DNA of 37,998 nt from a virus (IMGVR_UViG_3300030109_000601:1-37998), one strand, 5' to 3'. Shown: positions 8,013 to 17,247, numbered from the stretch's first letter. Notes: generated by a model from the letters alone, not told the origin. Made by a program: numbers and translations.

Positions 8013-8033
8013 TTTGTTCGGGTATAGGAGGAC
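8010..8033 (+). promoter_or_regulatory. Phage RNA polymerase promoter, copy 1
   Basis: A 24-base sequence found again without change at 34260-34283. Read against the T7 promoter, positions -17 to -1 are TAATTTGTTCGGGTATA and the transcript would begin at G 8027 with GGAGGAC. T7 has TAATACGACTCACTATA followed by GGGAGA. The TAAT at -17 and TATA at -4 are kept at the same spacing, while the middle specificity part differs. The repeat begins exactly at -17. It lies between the DNA metabolism genes and the structural genes, where a middle/late promoter is expected. The initial transcribed GGAGG also supplies the Shine-Dalgarno of the next gene. Confidence 0.87.
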
Positions 8034-8046
8034 TAAAACATGAAAA

Positions 8047-8286
8047 ATGGCAAGAAAAAGTTTATCCCTTAGAAAAGAACACAAGTCAAAAAAAGGTGGC
8101 CTAACCAAAAAAGGTCGAGACTATTATAACAGAAAAACAGGTTCTAATCTTAAAGCCCCACAACCACAAGGAGGTTCTAGGAAGAAAAGCTTTTGTGCAA
8201 GAATGTCGGGAGTCAAGGGGCCAATGAAGGATAAGAAAGGTAAACCTACAAGAAAAGCTTTAGCTCTTCGTAGGTGGAAATGTTAA
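8047..8286 (+). CDS. Small basic conserved phage protein (DUF6321-like)
   Basis: A 79-aa very basic protein (KKGGLTKKGRDYYNRKTGSNLKAPQ, then RKKSFCARMSGVKG and C-terminal LRRWKC). The pattern matches, from memory, the DUF6321 family common in marine phages; function is unknown. The charge and position at the head of the late operon suggest a nucleic-acid-binding or packaging-associated role, which is inference. The ATG at 8047 is 15 bases after AGGAGG. A closer ATG at 8040 opens only a 10-codon frame (8040-8072) that overlaps this start, so coupled or leaky initiation is possible. Confidence 0.82.
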   Translation: MARKSLSLRKEHKSKKGGLTKKGRDYYNRKTGSNLKAPQPQGGSRKKSFCARMSGVKGPMKDKKGKPTRKALALRRWKC

Positions 8287-8292
8287 ATAATC

Positions 8293-8466
8293 ATGAGTTT
8301 ATACGAAAATATACACAAAAAAAGAGAACGAATAAAACAAGGAAGCGGAGAAAAAATGAGAAAACCTGGAAGCAAAGGTTCGCCTACTGCTAAAAACTTT
8401 AAAAACGCTGCTAAAACCGCAAAAGGTCGAAGCAAACTTAAAATTAAAAAGAAGAAAAGTTATTAA
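8293..8466 (+). CDS. Small basic protein of unknown function
   Basis: A 57-aa frame starting MSLYENIHKKRERIKQGSGE and continuing MRKPGSKGSPTAKNFKNAAKT with a Lys-rich tail ending KKKKSY. It resembles small basic proteins (start MSLYENI or MALYDNI) that sit before the portal gene in marine T7-like phages, from memory only. It follows the previous stop by 6 bases and its TAA overlaps the next ATG (TAATG). The uninterrupted frame, the packing against both neighbours and the family-like N-terminus support it as real. Nearly half of its residues are Lys, Arg or small polar, which suggests nucleic acid contact. No enzymatic motif is visible. Confidence 0.75.
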   Translation: MSLYENIHKKRERIKQGSGEKMRKPGSKGSPTAKNFKNAAKTAKGRSKLKIKKKKSY

Positions 8467-8654
8467 TGGATAGAAGTTTTCCTGTAGTTTCTGACGAACT
8501 TGTAAAGTCTTTGGATGAAGTTTTTCCGGCTAAAGAGTTTAGCCCTAAAGATGATTTAAGAGATATGGATTATTACTACGGCCAACGAAACATTGTAAAT
8601 TTTTTAAGAGCTAAAAATGCTGAACAACAAGAGAATATTTTAACAAGAGAATAA
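8466..8654 (+). CDS. Small conserved hypothetical protein
   Basis: A 62-aa acidic protein (FPVVSDELVKSLDEVFPAKEFSPKDDLRDMDYYYGQRNIVNFLRAKNAEQQENILTRE). It begins at ATG 8466, overlapping the previous stop by one base, and ends one base before the next gene. Such tight packing argues that it is translated. The C-terminal half, predicted helical (QRNIVNFLRAKNAEQQENILT), looks like phrases in other marine podophage proteins. No known domain, membrane segment or catalytic motif is recognised, so the function is unknown. Confidence 0.72.
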   Translation: MDRSFPVVSDELVKSLDEVFPAKEFSPKDDLRDMDYYYGQRNIVNFLRAKNAEQQENILTRE

Positions 8655-8655
8655 T

Positions 8656-8871
8656 ATGTGCTTATCAAGACCTAAGATGCCGTCACAACAAGTGATCAAC
8701 CAACCTGCACCTTTACCTCCACCGCCTCCAACAGAGCTTGCGGAGGAAGTTGTAGATAAAAAGAAAAAAGATAAGCGTAACATAAACAGGAGAGGAGCTT
8801 CTTCTCTGACAATCAGAAGACCTTCAGTCAACCTTCCAAGTGGAGGGAGCGGAGCAAACATCAATTACTAA
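8656..8871 (+). CDS. Small proline-rich hypothetical protein
   Basis: A 71-aa protein starting MCLSRPKMPSQQ with a run of prolines (PLPPPPPTE, residues 19-27), a Lys-rich middle (KKKKDKR) and a Gly/Ser C-terminus containing RRGASSLTIRRPSVNLPSGG. The layout of Pro run, basic patch and SLTIRRPSVN is familiar from small structural-region proteins of marine podophages, but no function is known to me. It sits immediately downstream of the preceding gene in the late operon and may be a minor virion or assembly protein. The start follows TAAT directly. Confidence 0.7.
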   Translation: MCLSRPKMPSQQVINQPAPLPPPPPTELAEEVVDKKKKDKRNINRRGASSLTIRRPSVNLPSGGSGANINY

Positions 8872-8885
8872 TATAGAGAAAACTT

Positions 8886-9227
8886 ATGTATTCAACAAAC
8901 ATCAATCTAAGCACTGCTAGTCCGTCCGAATCTTATTGGGATGGAAACGGAAATGGCACTTTAGACGCTACAACAACACCCAAGATAAGCCCATTAAAAG
9001 GGGGAACTTATTGTTTCCTGGCTTCTGGCGCTATCCCTGCAAGTGGATGTACAATAACACTTCAACAGAAGGTTGGAGGCACTTATGTGGATGTAGGTGA
9101 TGATGCGGTTCTTACAGGCGCAGGAGGATGTGTATTCACTACCTCTCAATCTGACGTAAGAGTTGTAGTCGCAGGAAACAACAACGCCACAAACAGCATA
9201 GATATCGTAATAGCACCAGTAAGCTAA
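8886..9227 (+). CDS. Putative small beta-rich structural protein
   Basis: A 113-aa protein with no Lys/Arg-rich segment, rich in Gly, Thr, Ser, Ala and Val and with alternating hydrophobic residues typical of beta-sandwich virion proteins (CTITLQQKVGGTYVDVGDDAVLT; SDVRVVVAGNNNATNSIDIVIAPVS). It lies 14 bases before the giant adhesin gene and after the late promoter, which suggests a decoration or adhesin-associated role. No family is recognised. The ATG at 8886 is preceded by an A-rich leader without a Shine-Dalgarno. Confidence 0.75.
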   Translation: MYSTNINLSTASPSESYWDGNGNGTLDATTTPKISPLKGGTYCFLASGAIPASGCTITLQQKVGGTYVDVGDDAVLTGAGGCVFTTSQSDVRVVVAGNNNATNSIDIVIAPVS

Positions 9228-9241
9228 AACACCTTTAAAAC

Positions 9242-12200
9242 ATGGCTAGAAAACTAGTAGCGAACCAAGACAATACCTCAACAAGCTCACTCACTGAGCC
9301 TCTTTCGAGAGCAGTCGCAAGACCAATCTTCGGTGAGAATGTTCTAGCCATTGACTATAACTTTGCTGAGAAAAAGATACTCGATGACGATATCACTTTC
9401 AGCAGGGCTTCGGGAGCTACTCAGACAAACAGCGAGGGTAAGGTGGCTTATGCTCCTCATAACCTTGTTCCATATTCTGAAGACATTGAAAATAACTGGG
9501 TAAAATTTGGCTTTGGAGGAGTAACACGAGCGCTTGTTAGCTCACAAACTGATCCCTTTGGAGGTACGGACGCTACTAAAATAGTTCTTTCTAATTCTGA
9601 TACTTCAACTGGTGGACAGCTTTTCACAGGAGAGTTTAGTGCGGTTCAAAATCAAGTTTATGTGCTGTCAGTTTATTTGAAAGGTCAGAACGGAGGAGAA
9701 ACTGTACAAATAGATTTTAGGAATCAAGGATCAACTGGTATTGCAGGATCTTCTGTTACGCTCACAACTGAATGGCAAAGGTTTTCAGCAGTATTTACGT
9801 CTGATGCAACTGCCACAAGAGGATTGCAACTTAGACTTCTTGGGTCAGCATCACATCAAGACTTTTATTTCTTTGGCGCACAAGTAGAGAAGACTTTCGA
9901 TTCAAGCGCAACAACTCCAAGCACATACAACAAAACCTCTGGAGCAGCCTATCAAGGGCCTCGCTTCGACTACGACAAAGACGGAAACAGCAAGGGGCTT
10001 TTGATTGAAGAAGGGAGAACTAATTTACAAACACACTCTAACTCATACTCAGGGACTAGCCAAGATGAAATAAACATCGAAACTCCTGTAAATAATTTTG
10101 CTATATCTCCATCAGGAGCCAGAGATGCTGTTAGATACGAATGCACTTCTACAGGGTCGGCGGCTAGGCATGAAATATATACAAGGGCAGCAGAGACAAG
10201 CGGAACGACTTACACTGAAAGTGTTTACGTAAAACCTTTTGGATCAGTAACAAGAATTACAGGATCTGAAGGAGGAGGAGCTTCGACTGCTGCTTGTTTT
10301 GATTTAACTACAGGTCAAATCGTTTCAGTCTCAGGTCTTAGTGCTACAAATTCTTCGATAACAGCTTGTGGTAATGGGTGGTACAGAGTTTCTGTAACTT
10401 ATGTTAGTCCTGCAACCAACGCTGATAACTACTTTTATTGGGCGTTAGGGGATGAAGCATCAACTACTAATGGCTCCGCTATCTTTGCTAACTTTAACCC
10501 AACAAAAGGAAACGGAGTTTATTTTTGGGGTAACCAAAGAGAAGCAGGTTCCTTCCCAACATCGCTCATACCAACCTACGGATCTTCTGCAAGTCGTTCT
10601 GGAGATTCAGCAGTCGTTTCTGGTCTTGCGTTTAGTAGATTCCACAAAGATGCCAAAGGTGGCTCTTGGGTCGTTGAAGCTGAAGACATAGGCGATCAAT
10701 TATCTACAAGCGACCAAGCAGCCGTTATCAAGGTGCATGAAGCAGGAAACACTTTCTTGGGATTAGGAAAAGGCTTCGGTGGAGGAGTTCTCAATCGTCC
10801 TGCAATTTGGTACAAGGACGGAATAGCAGGTGGTGATATGATTTACAATTCCAACTTTGGAAATTCATCACAGACAATAGACAAGAACGTTTCTTATAAA
10901 TTAGGCGTTGCTATTGATGTTGATAACGCAGCTTGGATAATGAATGGACATCTTCTTGGCGTTAGTCAAAGAGACACCTCTGTTCCAAGTCTTTATAGTC
11001 CAACGGAATTGAGAATCGGCACTTCAATAGGGCATGAACTCATGGGTCACATACGAAGAGTTCGTTACTTCAATAAAAGAATTTCAGATGCTAAGTTAGT
11101 AAAAGAAACAAATACAGACTTTTTGCTTAACAAGTATCAACACGTTAAAGCGGCCCACTCTTTGCGCCAATTAAAAGAGGAGAACACTAACAGCCCTGTC
11201 ACTCGCATCAGAAGAGAATACGATAGCTTCGAGGCAGACTACACAGCAGCCCAAGTTTCCAATGGCGAGTTAGAGAATGATTTTAAATCCGAGAAGCAAA
11301 TTACGTTACCACTCGATGTTTCATGTGAAGCTACTGAGTTGGTAGTTAATGGAGACTTTTCAGCTAACAGTGATTGGAATGCCACGACAGCAGGGACTTG
11401 GGCGATTGCAAATGGAGTTGCCAGTAAGACTGGGGTAGGATCAAGATTTACTCAACAAATTCCTACTGTTAAAGGCAGACAGTACAAAGTGATTGTTGAA
11501 ATTTCGAGCCGTTCAAATGGTCAAGCATCTATCTATTTTGAAGGATCTTATAGTTCCGACATTTCATCAGCAGGGATTCTCGAATACACAGGTGTGGCTA
11601 CTGATAACTCCACGCAGATCGGCATCTATGGAAACTCAGGGTCAATCTTTAGCGTAGATTCTATCTCAGTCAAAGAGGTCAACCCAATAGCAACTGGCTT
11701 CAGCACTCGTAAGATCAATTCGAGTTACACTGGAAAGGCGATGCGTTGCAGGAACCAGGGAAATGTTGAAGTCGAGGTAGGCTTTGATTCTAACGATGAG
11801 ATAAGCCTGAGTAGTCCTGTTACAAATACAAGTCAGAATTTGATTCCCTTCTCTGAGGACTTTAGTGAGTGGAGTAACGCACGTACATCCGCAGGTTTGG
11901 CAGCAGGAATTACAGATCCATTCGGAGGAAATAACAGTTGGCTAGTAACACAGACAACAGCATCAGGTGGTTCAGGCTCAATATTTAGCAGCCAACATCT
12001 ATCGTCATCCAAGTATTACACTTTGAGTGTATATGCTAAAAAGAAAGACAAAGATTTTATAGTAATTTATGACACTAGTGCGACTAGAACTTATTTTAAT
12101 TTAGCCAATGGAACTGTAGGGACTGTAGGAGCTAATCAAAGTAATGCAACCATAACTGCTGTAGGTTCTGATGGTTGGTATAGGGTCAGCACTGTCTTCA

Positions 12201-14842
12201 AACCTTCTGGATCAGGAACACAAAATGTAGCTTTTTACTTAGCTGATTCAGATAACAGTACAACAGTAACAGCGAGTGACGGAGTATATCTTCACGCTGC
12301 GCAGCTTGAGGAAACACAATACGAGTCCACACCTTCTGGAAATGAGTTGGTAACTAATGGAACTTTTGATACCGATGGATCAACTTGGGGTGGGGATAGT
12401 TCTAGTGGTTGGTGGAATATTACTAACCCTTCAAATTCATCTATAAGTGATGGACAAGGAGTTCTCGATTCTTCCACAGGATCGACAGATGCTCGTCAAC
12501 AAGTTTCAGTAACAGCAGGTAAATCCTACCAAATCAGCGTGACCATGAGTAAGGAGTCAGGAGGTGCAGGTGTTTTCTATATGTCTGACGGAGCTAATTA
12601 TAGTTATGCGTTTGGTCAATTTAATGCGACAACTACTGAAACGACTTTTACAAAAATAGTGATTCCAACTCAAACCACACTTAGGCTGTACGCTTACGCC
12701 CCTAGTAGTTCGGGAAAGACTTTCTATGACAACATCTCAGTCAAAGAAATATCTCCAGTCCTTCAGACCTACGCCCAGACACCAGTAATATTAAACGATG
12801 GCTCGAATACAACTGCGACTACTCTTGGAGAGTTCAGTGGAAAAGAGAATTTGTTAGATTATTCTGAAGATTTTTCTAATAACTTTTGGTCTAAAATCGA
12901 CTGCACAGCAGTAGCTAGTAATGTTGCTGATCCTTTTGGTGGAACAGGGGCTTATAAAATTACTGAGACAGGTACTAATTCTCACCTAGTAAAAACATCA
13001 GTTGCTACAACAGGTCAGGTAAAATCAATTTATGCAAGGACTGTAAGCGGTACTGGAGTAGTAGATGTGTTAGGAGCGAACGGCCCAAAATATAAAGTAA
13101 CTTTAACTGAAGAATGGCAGAGGTTTGATTTTGTTGTAGATACATCAGAAGGAGGAGGTAATCATGTTTATGGAGTAGACTTTAGAAACAGCAATACAAC
13201 TCTTACTGAAGTTCTTTTGTTTGGCGCACAGCTAAACACCAACTCACTCAAGGACTACCAGAAGACAACAGGCACAGCCCTCACAGGCGATGTTAATGTC
13301 GTGAATTGGTATGACCAAGCAGGAGGCGAAGATTTTGTAAACGCTACAGCAGGAGAGCAACCTCGTATTGTTATGGGGAGCGAACTCGTTACCGATAGCG
13401 GTGGCAAGGCTTCTGTTTACTTTGATGGAAGCGAAAGAATAAACAACGATACTCTTTCGGGACAAAACAGATTGGATTCTTATTTTATTCACGACACGAG
13501 TGACACTTTGTTTGCATACCCTAGCAGTAGAAATAATTCCACGAGATATGGGCCTTTTGCAGCAAACGGAAGTGGAAGCTCCTCAACTCATTCAAATTAT
13601 GGAACGCCTTCGTTTTATTTTAATGGAAGCCTTCAAACTATCGGAGGCAGGGATGCTTATCACGACAACGCCACAGGACACAAACTGATAACACATCAAA
13701 GTGCATCTACATCGACTTGGTCACAATTTAGTATTGGTATGGGGCAAAGTGCTGATTGGGCATTCACAGGAAAAATATCCGAGATGGTATTCTTTCCTAA
13801 CATGGATTCATCGCCAAAGCGGTTCCCAATCGAGCAGAATATGTTGAGGCATTTTGATGTGAATCTTGTGACTAATGGGACTTTCGATACAGATACAGAT
13901 TGGACTAAGGGTACTGGATGGACTATAGCTAATGGTATAGCTAGTCAATCAGGCGGTGTAGGTCAGTTATCTCAATCGGTTAGCGTTGATTTTAATAAAA
14001 AATATTTATTTGAATTTGATGCGATTGTAACGGCAGGGACTTTAAAAATAGCAGCAGGGGTAACTGCGCCAGTTCAAACTTTTACTCAAAGTGGTCACCA
14101 ATCTTTTGAACTTGCTTTTGCAGGAAACGCAATGTTATACATTCTTGGAGACTCTTCATTTGCAGGATCTATCGACAACGTAAAAATACAGGAAGCAGGA
14201 GTCTCTGGCTACGTAACTAAACTTTTTGACCAGACAGGAAATAACAACCATGCCCTTCAGTCGACTGCTGCTAATCAACCTCAGATTGTTAGTGGAGGTG
14301 ATGTTCTAACAGCAGGAGGTAAACCTGCAATGGAGTTTGATGGCACCAATGATTACTTGCCAATAGCCTCTGACTTTAACGATAACTTAAATCTAAACAA
14401 TATTTCAAGCTCTGTTGTTTACCAACCTTCAAACACAACTCAACAAGGTATGGTGCTATTCTTAGGAGGTAGTTCGGGAGGCAACAAAAGGTGGTATAGT
14501 CCATTTATTGATACGACTACGACTAAATATAGCTACAACGGAGTCCACCCTGCATCATCTGAGACTTCCAACTTGGAGCATAGTGTTCTTACCTTTATAG
14601 CAGGATCAAATTTGGGTGGCTTTAGAGCCTATAGAAATGGCGTAGCTAAAGGATCAGGTAACACTTCCCTAGCAGACAACTCTAACGATACAGATAAAGC
14701 AGGTATTGGAGCGTACAGCCAAGGCTCATTGCACTTCGCAGGTAAGTTCCAAGAGGCGGTTATCTACGACAGCGACCAAAATGCAAATCGATCAGGAATA
14801 CAGAATAACCAAGGATCACAATACGGAATAACAATATCTTAA
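9242..14842 (+). CDS. Giant modular adhesin / tail-spike-like protein
   Basis: At 1866 aa this is the largest product of the window. It is a chain of extracellular sugar-binding-type modules. CBM-like jelly-roll units with N-L-V/I-P-Y/F-S-E-D and DPFGG signatures begin near 73, 864 and 1202. Units starting E-L-V-x-N-G-x-F near 697, 1034 and 1541 look like CBM4/9-type. A phage-tail style LLIEEGRTNL segment is near 252. LamG/concanavalin-like segments are near 473-640 and 1680-1866 (MEFDGTNDY). ArfB-like lectin pieces are near 638-680, 819-860, 1350 (VVNWYDQAGG) and 1656 (KLFDQTGNNNHA). No signal peptide, membrane helix or obvious glycosidase site is seen. It is probably a receptor- or polysaccharide-binding virion appendage. 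Its place before the portal, far from the fibre gene at 30300, is unusual for T7-like phages. Confidence 0.85.
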   Translation: MARKLVANQDNTSTSSLTEPLSRAVARPIFGENVLAIDYNFAEKKILDDDITFSRASGATQTNSEGKVAYAPHNLVPYSEDIENNWVKFGFGGVTRALVSSQTDPFGGTDATKIVLSNSDTSTGGQLFTGEFSAVQNQVYVLSVYLKGQNGGETVQIDFRNQGSTGIAGSSVTLTTEWQRFSAVFTSDATATRGLQLRLLGSASHQDFYFFGAQVEKTFDSSATTPSTYNKTSGAAYQGPRFDYDKDGNSKGLLIEEGRTNLQTHSNSYSGTSQDEINIETPVNNFAISPSGARDAVRYECTSTGSAARHEIYTRAAETSGTTYTESVYVKPFGSVTRITGSEGGGASTAACFDLTTGQIVSVSGLSATNSSITACGNGWYRVSVTYVSPATNADNYFYWALGDEASTTNGSAIFANFNPTKGNGVYFWGNQREAGSFPTSLIPTYGSSASRSGDSAVVSGLAFSRFHKDAKGGSWVVEAEDIGDQLSTSDQAAVIKVHEAGNTFLGLGKGFGGGVLNRPAIWYKDGIAGGDMIYNSNFGNSSQTIDKNVSYKLGVAIDVDNAAWIMNGHLLGVSQRDTSVPSLYSPTELRIGTSIGHELMGHIRRVRYFNKRISDAKLVKETNTDFLLNKYQHVKAAHSLRQLKEENTNSPVTRIRREYDSFEADYTAAQVSNGELENDFKSEKQITLPLDVSCEATELVVNGDFSANSDWNATTAGTWAIANGVASKTGVGSRFTQQIPTVKGRQYKVIVEISSRSNGQASIYFEGSYSSDISSAGILEYTGVATDNSTQIGIYGNSGSIFSVDSISVKEVNPIATGFSTRKINSSYTGKAMRCRNQGNVEVEVGFDSNDEISLSSPVTNTSQNLIPFSEDFSEWSNARTSAGLAAGITDPFGGNNSWLVTQTTASGGSGSIFSSQHLSSSKYYTLSVYAKKKDKDFIVIYDTSATRTYFNLANGTVGTVGANQSNATITAVGSDGWYRVSTVFKPSGSGTQNVAFYLADSDNSTTVTASDGVYLHAAQLEETQYESTPSGNELVTNGTFDTDGSTWGGDSSSGWWNITNPSNSSISDGQGVLDSSTGSTDARQQVSVTAGKSYQISVTMSKESGGAGVFYMSDGANYSYAFGQFNATTTETTFTKIVIPTQTTLRLYAYAPSSSGKTFYDNISVKEISPVLQTYAQTPVILNDGSNTTATTLGEFSGKENLLDYSEDFSNNFWSKIDCTAVASNVADPFGGTGAYKITETGTNSHLVKTSVATTGQVKSIYARTVSGTGVVDVLGANGPKYKVTLTEEWQRFDFVVDTSEGGGNHVYGVDFRNSNTTLTEVLLFGAQLNTNSLKDYQKTTGTALTGDVNVVNWYDQAGGEDFVNATAGEQPRIVMGSELVTDSGGKASVYFDGSERINNDTLSGQNRLDSYFIHDTSDTLFAYPSSRNNSTRYGPFAANGSGSSSTHSNYGTPSFYFNGSLQTIGGRDAYHDNATGHKLITHQSASTSTWSQFSIGMGQSADWAFTGKISEMVFFPNMDSSPKRFPIEQNMLRHFDVNLVTNGTFDTDTDWTKGTGWTIANGIASQSGGVGQLSQSVSVDFNKKYLFEFDAIVTAGTLKIAAGVTAPVQTFTQSGHQSFELAFAGNAMLYILGDSSFAGSIDNVKIQEAGVSGYVTKLFDQTGNNNHALQSTAANQPQIVSGGDVLTAGGKPAMEFDGTNDYLPIASDFNDNLNLNNISSSVVYQPSNTTQQGMVLFLGGSSGGNKRWYSPFIDTTTTKYSYNGVHPASSETSNLEHSVLTFIAGSNLGGFRAYRNGVAKGSGNTSLADNSNDTDKAGIGAYSQGSLHFAGKFQEAVIYDSDQNANRSGIQNNQGSQYGITIS

Positions 14843-14847
14843 TTATC

Positions 14848-15201
14848 ATGGCATATCTAATATTTGACAGCGAACAAGAAGCGGAACTCCGAAGCGAGCA
14901 AGCAGGAATACAAAAAGGACTTAGTTATCACAAGACTGCTTCTGGTAGTAGATACTGGTGGGGATGGGCTATTGAAGCAGCCGAAGAAGATCCTCGTGCG
15001 TACATCGAGATACAAAAGAATGTTTGGACAAACGAGGAGACAAACGAGGTACACACGAACATCCCTGATGAAGCCCTTTTAAATGATAACGATGAGTTGT
15101 TGGATGAGCTTCCAGGAGACTGGGTGTATCCTCCAGATCCAATGGCAAAAGACGAAGACACCGATGCCGATGACGAAGAAGAACCTCCGATTACAGACTA
15201 A
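14848..15201 (+). CDS. Hypothetical acidic protein downstream of adhesin
   Basis: A 117-aa protein with a mixed N-terminal half (MAYLIFDSEQEAELRSEQAG; RYWWGWAIEAAEEDP) and a strongly acidic C-terminal tail (DEDTDADDEEEPPITD). It begins 5 bases after the adhesin stop and ends 2 bases before the next gene. Proteins of this size directly after an adhesin are often fibre-associated or assembly factors, and the acidic tail is compatible with a chaperone-like role; both points are inference. No family is recognised. Confidence 0.72.
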   Translation: MAYLIFDSEQEAELRSEQAGIQKGLSYHKTASGSRYWWGWAIEAAEEDPRAYIEIQKNVWTNEETNEVHTNIPDEALLNDNDELLDELPGDWVYPPDPMAKDEDTDADDEEEPPITD

Positions 15202-15203
15202 AG

Positions 15204-15659
15204 ATGATTGATTACCTTTTAAAGTTCGACACCAAGAACATGGCGATTGTGTTCGCTGAACAGATGGGGTTTACCACAACTGAGGACGAAGGCAACGGCA
15301 TTGAAGTCACCCTTCCATTATCTCAAAGTGAGAACCACGTTTATACAGTCATTGGCGAACACTTTGTTGACACAGGAAAGACCGAAACTATTCGAGATGA
15401 AACTGGAATGGAATGGGATCAACCAGTAATGAAAGGTGATGGAAAGCATTGGGTTCTCTTTAGAGACATCAAGGGTGACATGGATGCCGAACCTGCCGAA
15501 GATTTTATAGTTTGGAGTAGTGCGATGACCGAGCGTGTTAGAAAACGTGATGAAGACGGACAGTTTGTTGCAGATGATCCAGACACACCAGAGGACGAAG
15601 CTTGGGAAGAAGTTCCTGTACCTCGTCCAGAGAACGCCCCCAACAGAATATTTTTATAA
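15204..15659 (+). CDS. Hypothetical protein, possible fibre-associated factor
   Basis: A 151-aa acidic protein. The middle (HVYTVIGEHFVDTGKTET, KHWVLFRDIKGDMD) looks like a small beta/alpha fold. The C-terminus VPRPENAPNRIFL resembles short proline-containing tails of phage baseplate or fibre-adjacent proteins. It follows its neighbour by 2 bases and precedes the portal by 3, so it is part of the late operon. Together with the preceding gene it forms a two-gene block between adhesin and portal. Function is unknown and no catalytic motif is visible. Confidence 0.72.
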   Translation: MIDYLLKFDTKNMAIVFAEQMGFTTTEDEGNGIEVTLPLSQSENHVYTVIGEHFVDTGKTETIRDETGMEWDQPVMKGDGKHWVLFRDIKGDMDAEPAEDFIVWSSAMTERVRKRDEDGQFVADDPDTPEDEAWEEVPVPRPENAPNRIFL

Positions 15660-15662
15660 TTT

Positions 15663-17222
15663 ATGTACAATCAAAAAGACACAGCCGAACAGCTTTACAC
15701 AAGTCTAGAAGGTAAACGTTTTAGTTATCTAGACAGGGGTAGACAGGCTTCTAAGTTGACTCTTCCTTATGTTTTAACTGATGAAGGTTTTGGTTCAAAC
15801 TCACGGCTTAACACTCCATATCAAGGAATAGGAGCAAGAGGCGTGAATAATTTAGCTTCTAAACTTCTACTAGCTTTACTTCCTCCTAACGTTTCGTTCT
15901 TTAGATTACGTGTAGACACTAACAAACTTAAACAAGAAGGCGCACCGGAAGAAGTTGTAAGCGAAATAGATTCAGCTTTAAGGCAAGTTGAAGACGCTGT
16001 AATGGATGAAATAGCCCAGGAAAGATATAGAGTGTCAATTCACGAAGCTCTTAAACAGCTTATCATAACCGGAAACTGTTTGCTGTATATGCCTCAAGAA
16101 GGCGGTATGAGAGTCTTTAGATTGGATCGTTATGTAATAGAGAGAGATCCTATGGGCAACGTTCTAGCAATAGCAACTAAAGAAACCATGAGCTATGAGG
16201 CGTTAGATCCTGAGATAAAAGCTGCTATAGGCAAGCCTCAAGAAAGCTCGTCTAGCATAGACAACAATGTAAACCTTTTCACTGCTGTTTGTAGGTATGG
16301 AAACAAGTGGATACTGAAGCAAGATGTAAACGGTATTGTGTTGCCTCAGACTGGAGGGACTTTTCCTTTAGATAAAAATCCTTACATTCCTCTTAGATTC
16401 AGTAGGATTGATGGAGAGAATTTCGGTAGAGGTTATATAGAAGAGTATCTTGGAGACTTGCAATCTCTTGAGTCTTTGACTAGATCTATTGTTGAAGGTT
16501 CAAGTGCAGCAGCCAAAGTGCTTTTCTTGATTAATCCAAACGGAACTACAAGAGCTAAGACTCTTAGTGAAAGTCCTAACGGTGCTATTGTCCAAGGTAA
16601 CGCTCAAGATGTTTCTACACTTCAGCTAAACAAATTCAACGACTTTAGAGTAGCAGCAGAAACAATTAACCAAATTAAAGACAGACTTGCTCAGAACTTC
16701 TTACTGACAAGTAGTGCAATTAGAAACGCTGAAAGAGTTACTGCTGAAGAAATACGTTTAGTTAGTCAGGAACTTGAGTCAGCTTTAGGTGGTATATTTT
16801 CTTTACTAAGCAATGAACTACAGCAGCCTTTACTGGCTCGATTAATGGACATAATGCAGAGTAAGAAGAAGATGCCTAAGTTGCCTAAAGACTTGGTGTC
16901 TCCTGTCATTGTTACAGGGTTAGACAGTTTAGGCAGACAAGGAGATCTTAACAGTCTTGACTCTTTCTTACTGGGAACTAGTCAAGTTCTAGGGCCAGAA
17001 GCTTTAGCAAGTTTTGTGAATGTATCAGAGTACATCAAACGTAGAGCTACAGCCCTTGGAATTAAAACAGCAGGTCTTATAAAGACTGAAGAGCAACTAG
17101 CTCAAGAGCAACAACAAGCTCAAATGACTCAGATGGCTGAGAAACTCGGCCCTGCCGGAATAAAGGCAATGAGCGATCAATCTCTAGCTGAACAACAACA
17201 GCAAGAAGAGCCAATAGAATAA
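15663..17222 (+). CDS. Portal / head-tail connector protein (T7 gp8-like)
   Basis: Forms the dodecameric ring at the capsid vertex through which DNA enters and leaves. The 519-aa product matches T7-family connectors in length (T7 gp8 is 536) and in sequence: N-terminal GRQASKLTLPYVLTDEG, then NTPYQGIGARGVNNLASKLLLALLPPN, the central RFSRIDGENFGRGYIEEYLGDL, and AERVTAEEIRLVSQELESALGG in the long helical part. The C-terminal 50 residues are Gln/Glu-rich (AQEQQQAQMTQMAEKLG, EQQQQEEP). The next gene is the scaffold, as in T7. ATG 15663 follows the previous stop by three bases. Confidence 0.96.
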   Translation: MYNQKDTAEQLYTSLEGKRFSYLDRGRQASKLTLPYVLTDEGFGSNSRLNTPYQGIGARGVNNLASKLLLALLPPNVSFFRLRVDTNKLKQEGAPEEVVSEIDSALRQVEDAVMDEIAQERYRVSIHEALKQLIITGNCLLYMPQEGGMRVFRLDRYVIERDPMGNVLAIATKETMSYEALDPEIKAAIGKPQESSSSIDNNVNLFTAVCRYGNKWILKQDVNGIVLPQTGGTFPLDKNPYIPLRFSRIDGENFGRGYIEEYLGDLQSLESLTRSIVEGSSAAAKVLFLINPNGTTRAKTLSESPNGAIVQGNAQDVSTLQLNKFNDFRVAAETINQIKDRLAQNFLLTSSAIRNAERVTAEEIRLVSQELESALGGIFSLLSNELQQPLLARLMDIMQSKKKMPKLPKDLVSPVIVTGLDSLGRQGDLNSLDSFLLGTSQVLGPEALASFVNVSEYIKRRATALGIKTAGLIKTEEQLAQEQQQAQMTQMAEKLGPAGIKAMSDQSLAEQQQQEEPIE

Positions 17223-17247
17223 CAACCAAAAATGGGAGAAATAGAAT

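Noticed and set aside
12164-12190. GGTATAGGG inside the adhesin gene resembles the phage promoter core
   Set aside because: It encodes part of a recurring G-W-Y-R-V protein motif, lacks the TAAT at -17 and the TTGTTCGGG middle, and is best explained by coding.
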